Of a DNA stretch of 28,984 bases, positions 24,409 through 28,984 are shown piece after piece. The position numbers and the translations under genes are program-made. The stretch spans positions 1 to 28,984 of the forward strand of contig JACPSF010000183.1 in the NCBI GenBank assembly GCA_016193385.1, given 5' to 3'. Within the stretch, counting starts at the first letter, position 1; each line of letters starts with the position of its first letter. Below the pieces are notes generated by a model, which was not told where the DNA came from, did not search any database, and was given only the letters and a program-made list of their open reading frames with translations. Origin of the DNA: Deltaproteobacteria bacterium. GTDB lineage: Bacteria; Desulfobacterota_B; Binatia; UBA9968.

Positions 24409-25617
24409 ATGAAGAGAGGCATGGTTAGAATCGGCGTGTTCCTGGCGGTCCTTTTGGTGATGCTGAGTCCTGCCTACGCCCAGGAGGCCAAAGGGCTAGC
24501 CCCCGGATTACTAAGTCTTGATGGAAGCGTTGGTTTGCTCGGTAAAAAAGTGGAAGATGGGAAGTCGGCTTTGGAAAAGGCCCTGACTATAAGCATCAGT
24601 GGGTTTCTCGACGCCAGCTATACCTGGAGTTCCAATCGTCCAGGTGCTGCTTTTAATCATAATATCAGCGGCAGGTACTTCGATAAGGACCATAACAAAA
24701 TTGTCTTTAACGACTTTAACCTGACGTTGGATAAACCCGAAAAGGATTGGGGAGTCGGGTTTCATGTGGCAGGCGATTTCGGTCGCACGGGAGAACTCCT
24801 TAGGGAAGCAACCCTCTGGGGCTCCAAGCTTCAGAAAGAGCCCTCGGCGGAGCTGCGAGAGGCTTTCCTGACCTACACTGTCCCTATTGGAGCGGGACTC
24901 CAGATTAAGGGCGGAAAATTCGTCACTTTAATGGGGACCGAGGTGATTCCTGCTCCTGGCTCACCCAACCCGAATATTTCCCGCTCCTTCCTATTCAATT
25001 TTGGCGTTCCACTTACGCACACCGGCCTTCTCCTTATCTATCCAGTGACGAGCATGTTTACCGTTATGGGAGGTCCGGTCACCGGTTGGGATAATCCCCA
25101 TGACAACAATCGCTCGCCATCATTCCATGGGGGATTTACCTTTACTCCGGCGGAGCTTTTTTCACTGACGACCAGCGTCATGTCGGGTCCGGAGCAAAGA
25201 CACCGCAGCGGCCCGAAGAGGCATACCATCAGCAACGTGGCGACGATCAAACCCACATCCGCCCTGACCCTTTTTGTGGAATACGCTTATGGGCATGAGG
25301 AAAAGGTAACGGCGAGTCTTCGGGACGGCACCTGGCAGGGTCTCGCGGCTATTGCGTCCTACGACTGGACCGATCGATTTAACACGGCGCTGAGGGGCGA
25401 GTTTTTCAAGGACAGCGATGGTGTGCGGACCGGGCTCGCCCGTGACGTGCGCCTCAGCGAGCTTACTGTCACCGGTTCATACAAATTCACCGCTAAACTT
25501 TTGGGGCGGGCCGAGGTCCGTCCGGACTGGTCCAGCAAGAGCTTCTTTAATGAACGGAATAACGGCTCGGACAAGAATCAAACAACTCTGGCCTTACAAG
25601 TGATCTATACCTTTTAA
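24409..25617 (+). CDS. Outer-membrane beta-barrel porin (OmpL-like, BBP2 type)
   Basis: 402 residues from ATG 24409, which follows GGGGAGG by 7 bases; an in-frame GTG at 24343 would add a tail before the signal peptide. The signal peptide (MKRGMVRIGVFLAVLLVML) ends at AYA/QEA. The mature protein is built of alternating amphipathic strands, with FLDASYTW, NDFNLTLDKPEKDWGVGFH and GGKFVTLMGTEVIPAP, typical of the putative beta-barrel porin-2 group. It ends in a C-terminal Phe (VIYTF), the outer-membrane assembly signal. It belongs to the amtB operon and may let ammonium or small solutes into the periplasm; this role is inferred from position only. A strong terminator follows. Confidence 0.85.
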   Translation: MKRGMVRIGVFLAVLLVMLSPAYAQEAKGLAPGLLSLDGSVGLLGKKVEDGKSALEKALTISISGFLDASYTWSSNRPGAAFNHNISGRYFDKDHNKIVFNDFNLTLDKPEKDWGVGFHVAGDFGRTGELLREATLWGSKLQKEPSAELREAFLTYTVPIGAGLQIKGGKFVTLMGTEVIPAPGSPNPNISRSFLFNFGVPLTHTGLLLIYPVTSMFTVMGGPVTGWDNPHDNNRSPSFHGGFTFTPAELFSLTTSVMSGPEQRHRSGPKRHTISNVATIKPTSALTLFVEYAYGHEEKVTASLRDGTWQGLAAIASYDWTDRFNTALRGEFFKDSDGVRTGLARDVRLSELTVTGSYKFTAKLLGRAEVRPDWSSKSFFNERNNGSDKNQTTLALQVIYTF

Positions 25618-25643
25618 AGCTAGCCCGAAGGCCCTCGCTGCCC

Positions 25644-25688
25644 GAGACGAGTGAGGGGAATCGACTTTCCCCTCACTCGTCTCACTCT
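25644..25688 (+). terminator. Strong intrinsic terminator of the glnB-amtB-porin operon
   Basis: GAGACGAGTGAGGGGAA (25644-25660) pairs perfectly with TTCCCCTCACTCGTCTC (25667-25683) over 17 bases around a 6-base loop, followed by ACTCTTTT. The stem is very stable; the short T-run starts a few bases late. It may also belong to the family of large intergenic hairpins seen at 8786 and 19417. Confidence 0.75.
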
Positions 25689-25820
25689 TTTAGGCCTTTG
25701 TTTCAAATCGGTAATTGGGAGAATCCCTTTAGCTCTTTTATCCCGTAAGAGGTTCAGGATATTATGCTAATGGAGAACCGGTTGCGGCGTTAGTAGAATT
25801 TTCCCGGAAAATCGGCGCCC

Positions 25821-25961
25821 GTGGCAGTTAAGAGAGTGATTTGCGGTCGTATCGGCATGAGACGAGTTCGCTTTATCTACCACCACTTTGCAATTCTCGG
25901 GAAGCCTTCGGTGCAGGCCGCCATCGACGCCGAGTTGAAAGCAAGGAAAGGTGAGTCTTGA
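25821..25961 (+). CDS. Small uncharacterised protein, 46 residues, overlapping the next gene
   Basis: GTG 25821 opens a frame of 46 residues that ends in a TGA overlapping the next gene's TTG start in TTGA, the arrangement of translationally coupled genes. GTG 25836 and ATG 25857 are shorter alternatives; none has a strong ribosome-binding site. The product is basic at the N-terminus (MAVKRVICGRIGMRRVRF), has a short IYHHFAIL segment and ends in a helical charged stretch (AAIDAELKARKG). It has no membrane helix and no recognised domain. It lies 204 bases downstream of the porin stop, behind the strong terminator. Reality is supported only by the overlap and protein-like composition. Confidence 0.5.
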   Translation: MAVKRVICGRIGMRRVRFIYHHFAILGKPSVQAAIDAELKARKGES

Positions 25962-26362
25962 GCTCAGCTTTTTTTACCAGCGGAGCGGTGGTCTGGTGGT
26001 CGGTTGCGCTAGGAGTCGTCGGCATTCTCGTCTCCATAGTCCTGGCGTGGCAGATGCGCAACAGGTTTCCCATCGAGGAGTCCGAGCGGTATTGGCTCAT
26101 GGGACTCTTTGGGCTATTTCCAGCATGGCTCTTCGCGCTTTGGAACCTTCTGGGTGCGGGCAATTTTGACAGCCCAACCTATTTTCCTCCCCGCGCGGTT
26201 ATCTCTTCTTCCGCCGCTGCCCTGATCGGTGTCATTGTCTCCGATTTCGTCAGAAGGCGTCGGCTGGCCTCTGCTGTAGCGACGGCACCGGCGATCTATT
26301 GGCTTTTAGGTTTGGCGGCTTTTGTCGCGGGTTGGGTGATCGCTCTGTGGAGTCTTCGCTGA
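25958..26362 (+). CDS. Uncharacterised four-helix membrane protein
   Basis: 134 residues from TTG 25958, preceded by AAGGTGAG a few bases upstream and overlapping the stop of the 46-residue frame. Four membrane helices are plain: about residues 8-30 (VVWWSVALGVVGILVSIVLAW), 44-66, 80-97 and 110-132. The loop between helices 1 and 2 is charged (RNRFPIEESERYW), and RRRRL after helix 3 suggests that this end faces the cytoplasm. I do not recognise the family. It sits 59 bases before a GT39-type glycosyltransferase gene and could be a subunit or accessory of it, which is inference. GTG 25988 is an alternative start. Confidence 0.75.
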   Translation: MSSAFFTSGAVVWWSVALGVVGILVSIVLAWQMRNRFPIEESERYWLMGLFGLFPAWLFALWNLLGAGNFDSPTYFPPRAVISSSAAALIGVIVSDFVRRRRLASAVATAPAIYWLLGLAAFVAGWVIALWSLR

Positions 26363-26421
26363 AGTCATTGGATACTTCCCGGTTGCTACCTTCCAACCCG
26401 CGGGGTGCGTGAGGCCATCGG

Positions 26422-28020
26422 ATGGGTCGCTCGAGCCAGATTTTCTATCTCTCATTTCTTACGGTTTTTTCTCTGCTGGTCTATTTCCCTGGCCTTGGGA
26501 CAAGGGACTTTTGGGCCCCGGTAGAGCCCCGCTACGCGGAGATCGCCCGGGTTATGTTGGCGCGAGGCGAGTGGCTGATCCCGACGATCAACGGGGACCT
26601 CTACACGGACAAGCCGATCCTTTACTTCTGGTGGGTTCTACTTGTCTCCAAGCTTCTCGGCGGAGTGAGTGAGTGGAGCGTGCGTTTGCCCTCGGCGCTT
26701 TCGGCTGTTGGATTGGTGCTTACAACCTACGCTCTGGGCCGAGACCTGCTCGGACCCAGGCAGGGATTTCTCGGCGCCGTTGTCCTCGCCACCGCAGCGC
26801 GCGTCGTCTGGGAAGGGCGCTGGGCGCATACCGATATGCCATTCACCTTCTTTTTTACCCTGGCGCTGTACTTTTGGGCGCGGGTCATCTTTCGGGTGGG
26901 AAGTCCCAAAGAACTCTGGGTTGCCTATGCGCTGATGGGATTGGCTACCCTCACCAAGGGTTTGATTGGGGTTGTCCTGCCCGGATTGATCCTGCTTTCT
27001 TTTGTGGCCGCGAGGCGACAGTGGCGGTCCATCCTGGAGTGGCGTATACCCAGCGGCGCGGGGATTTTTCTTTTGGTTGTGTTGCCTTGGTTTGTCCAAG
27101 TCAGTTGGGCGACGGAGGGCAGGTGGCTTAAAGAGTTCATCCTGGTTCACCATATCCAGCGCTATACGGCGGGGGCCGGTCATGAGCAGCCCTTTTATTA
27201 TTACCTGCTAAATTTCCCGGCAGATTTTTTGCCCTGGACATTCTTCTTGCTTCCCGCGATCGCGGCCAGTCTGCGCGCGCGGAGTGTCGTAAGGGAGCCG
27301 ATGCCGCTCTTCCTCTGGCTGTGGTTTGGGGTGATTTTTGTCTTCTTTAGCCTTTCGGATACCAAACGCGCCCTCTATCTGCTCCCGCTCTTTCCTCCCG
27401 CCGCGCTTGGAATTGGCTGCTACTTCGCCGGCCTTGAACGGGGGAGCCGCGTTGAGGGGGCTCTCTATCGCTGGGCAGCGCATCTCCTTTTCAACCTTTT
27501 GTGGATTGCAGGTCTGTCCCTGCCCGTCGCAGTATGGGTTTTCCAGCCGGGCGCGCTGTGGCTGTCGCTTTTACCCGCGGCGGCTATGGTGGGAGGCGGG
27601 TTGGTCGGGTTGGTTGCGGTGTTACGGCGGCGCCCCGCGCTGGTTTTTTTCTCGGCTGCGTTTACGGTTCTGTTGACGATGCTCTTCGCATCGCTGTGGA
27701 TCTTTCCCTTTCTGGATCAATACAAATCCCCCAAGGGCTTTGCCCGTGAGGTCAAAAGAAGGGTGCCGCCGTCCGAGCCGCTGTTCGTCTATGCCGATAC
27801 CATGAACGATTTTAACTTCTATGCCGACCGGGAAGTTATCCCCGTCGTCTCCTCCCCGGGCGAAATCGAAACGAAGATGTCGCAGGCGGGGAGAGCTTAC
27901 TTGCTGATCCGAGAAAGGGACTTGCAGCGGATCAAGTTCGTCGAAGGGGCAAAGATCGTGGCCGAGGGACCGGTGGGAGGGAAAAAATGGTCCCTGATTT
28001 TACTTCAGCGAAAAGGGTAG
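26422..28020 (+). CDS. GT39-type membrane glycosyltransferase, second copy
   Basis: 532 residues, about 11 to 12 membrane helices, of the same superfamily as the protein at 20352-21986. ATG 26422 is preceded by GTGAGG. The first periplasmic loop reads FWAPVEPRYAEIARVML, then GDLYTDKPILYFWWVLL. Relatives usually have Asp-Glu here (DETRY or DEPRY); this copy has Val-Glu, keeping only the second acid. The C-terminal soluble part (DTMNDFNFYADREVIPVVSSPGEIE, given as a pointer) resembles that of its paralogue. It probably moves a polyprenyl-phosphate-linked sugar onto a lipid or protein at the periplasmic face. Acceptor is unknown. Confidence 0.88.
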   Translation: MGRSSQIFYLSFLTVFSLLVYFPGLGTRDFWAPVEPRYAEIARVMLARGEWLIPTINGDLYTDKPILYFWWVLLVSKLLGGVSEWSVRLPSALSAVGLVLTTYALGRDLLGPRQGFLGAVVLATAARVVWEGRWAHTDMPFTFFFTLALYFWARVIFRVGSPKELWVAYALMGLATLTKGLIGVVLPGLILLSFVAARRQWRSILEWRIPSGAGIFLLVVLPWFVQVSWATEGRWLKEFILVHHIQRYTAGAGHEQPFYYYLLNFPADFLPWTFFLLPAIAASLRARSVVREPMPLFLWLWFGVIFVFFSLSDTKRALYLLPLFPPAALGIGCYFAGLERGSRVEGALYRWAAHLLFNLLWIAGLSLPVAVWVFQPGALWLSLLPAAAMVGGGLVGLVAVLRRRPALVFFSAAFTVLLTMLFASLWIFPFLDQYKSPKGFAREVKRRVPPSEPLFVYADTMNDFNFYADREVIPVVSSPGEIETKMSQAGRAYLLIRERDLQRIKFVEGAKIVAEGPVGGKKWSLILLQRKG

Positions 28021-28061
28021 GAGGCATGCGGGGCCCGCGCCTCGGCAAGGGATGAGGGGAG

Positions 28062-28089
28062 TTGACCTGGAGAGTCAAGGTGGTAAATT
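28062..28089 (+). promoter_or_regulatory. Possible promoter just ahead of the ribBA-type gene
   Basis: TTGACC (28062-28067), 16 bases, TAAATT (28084-28089). The expected start at about 28096-28098 falls on the ATG at 28098, so the message could be leaderless; consistent with this, no ribosome-binding site lies at normal distance. No FMN riboswitch is recognisable in the 77-base gap. Confidence 0.45.
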
Positions 28090-28097
28090 AAAGCCGC

Positions 28098-28984
28098 ATG
28101 ACGATCGCGACGATCGAAGAGGCGATTGAGGATATCCGCCTGGGCCGGATGGTCATCCTGATGGATGACAAGAACCGGGAGAACGAGGGCGACCTATGCG
28201 TGGCGGCGGAAAAGGTCACCCCCGAGGCGATCAATTTTATGGCCCGTTTCGGTCGGGGTCTGATCTGCCTCACGTTGACCGAGGAAAAAGTGAAGCAGCT
28301 CGGGCTCTCCATGATGGTCACGGAGAACACCTCTCCTTTCGGCACCGCCTTTACTGTTTCCATCGATGCGGCCGAAAATATCACGACGGGAATTTCCGCT
28401 GCCGACCGCGCCCAGACGGTCCTCATGGCGATCGCCGATGACGCGGTGGCCGAGGACCTGGTCACCCCCGGACACCTCTTTCCCCTGCGCGCCAGAAAAG
28501 GGGGCGTCCTGGTCCGCACGGGTCAGACCGAGGGTTCTGTGGATCTGGCACGGCTGGCCGGGCTTAGGCCGGCCGGGGTGATCTGCGAGGTGATGAAAGA
28601 TGATGGCACAATGGCACGGCTCCCCGATCTGGAGAAGTTCGCCGCCAAGCACGCTCTGAAGCTCGTCACGATCGCCGATCTCGTTGAGTACCGGTTGCGC
28701 TATGACTGCCTGGTTTACCGGGTCGCGTCGGCGCACCTCCCCACCCGCTATGGCGGGGAGTTTCAGGCGGTGGTCTACAACAGCCACGTCGATCAGAGTG
28801 AACATTTGGCCCTCATCAAGGGGAATATCTCTCCCCACGAGGAGACTCTGGTTCGCGTGCATTCCAAATATGTCCCCGGGGACGTCTTCGGGTTCGAGTT
28901 TCTCAACACCGGTGCTGTGATTCATCGCTCCATGGAGATGATCGCCAAGGAAGGGAAAGGCGTCATCCTTTACCTGCAGACCGA
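28098..28984 (+). CDS. ribBA: RibBA-type protein: DHBP synthase / GTP cyclohydrolase II-like, 3' end outside window
   Basis: 295 complete codons are visible without a stop. Residues 1 to about 200 are a 3,4-dihydroxy-2-butanone 4-phosphate synthase domain, which makes the four-carbon unit of riboflavin from ribulose 5-phosphate. It has the acidic loop [32 protein letters not shown] and [10 protein letters not shown]. The metal-binding His of the usual GHTE motif is Gln ([17 protein letters not shown]). From about residue 205 a GTP cyclohydrolase II-like domain follows ([14 protein letters not shown]...[12 protein letters not shown]), but the three zinc cysteines of RibA (in SECLTGD and RCDCG) are replaced by YVPGD and FLNTG. 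The second domain is therefore probably not a classical cyclohydrolase. ATG 28098 fits the family's N-terminus. Confidence 0.9.
   Translation, partial: MTIATIEEAIEDIRLGRMVILMDDKNRENEGDLCVAAEKVTPEAINFMARFGRGLICLTLTEEKVKQLGLSMMVTENTSPFGTAFTVSIDAAENITTGISAADRAQTVLMAIADDAVAEDLVTPGHLFPLRARKGGVLVRTGQTEGSVDLARLAGLRPAGVICEVMKDDGTMARLPDLEKFAAKHALKLVTIADLVEYRLRYDCLVYRVASAHLPTRYGGEFQAVVYNSHVDQSEHLALIKGNISPHEETLVRVHSKYVPGDVFGFEFLNTGAVIHRSMEMIAKEGKGVILYLQT

Noticed and set aside
28194..28925. Minus-strand open frame opposite ribBA
   Set aside because: The plus strand carries the full RibB-type motif series; the opposite frame is a shadow.

Overview
The window looks like a piece of a Gram-negative bacterial chromosome of moderately high GC. 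Outer-membrane and type IV pilus genes, an exact sigma-54 promoter and the housekeeping order tmk-holB-metG-tatD recall Deltaproteobacteria or NC10-type lineages. That placement is inference from gene order and protein flavour; no rRNA, tRNA, CRISPR array or prophage was seen. Almost every gene has a recognisable family.

Layout. (1) 1-3692: a plus-strand minor-pilin operon: the C-terminal end of a PilX-like protein, then FimT/GspH-, PilV-, PilW- and PilX-like proteins. A weak terminator and an orphan transposase-type helix-turn-helix gene (3914-4303) separate it from a strong promoter and the pilB ATPase gene (4443-6230). A membrane histidine kinase and a receiver-only response regulator with its own promoter follow. 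(2) 8856-12858: the compact operon tmk, holB, metG, tatD. (3) 12879-18272: an iron locus. A FbpC-type ATPase gene and a binding protein plus permease operon lie on the minus strand, with a bacterioferritin gene between them on the plus strand. A DtxR-family regulator is divergent from the binding protein gene. Both minus-strand transport promoters have an inverted repeat on the -10 region. (4) 18284-21986: a small uncharacterised gene, a tandem universal stress protein that has lost its N-terminal end, a nitrilase-family amidase and a GT39-type membrane glycosyltransferase. (5) 22071-25683: a nitrogen module with a sigma-54 promoter, PII (glnB/glnK), amtB and an outer-membrane porin, closed by a 17-bp perfect terminator hairpin. 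(6) 25821-28020: a 46-codon small gene overlapping a four-helix membrane protein, then a second GT39-type enzyme. (7) 28098-end: a RibBA-type gene running off the window, with key metal ligands replaced in both domains.

How the parts work together. The pilin and pilB genes belong to type IV pilus assembly; pilC, pilT, pilD and the secretin are not here. The iron genes combine uptake, storage and metal-responsive control. PII and AmtB form the usual ammonium uptake and sensing pair, and the porin probably admits small solutes. No wholly new multi-gene system stands out. The best candidates for new biology are the coupled small gene plus membrane protein (25821-26362), the degenerate RibBA, the palindromes over three promoters, and several large intergenic hairpins.
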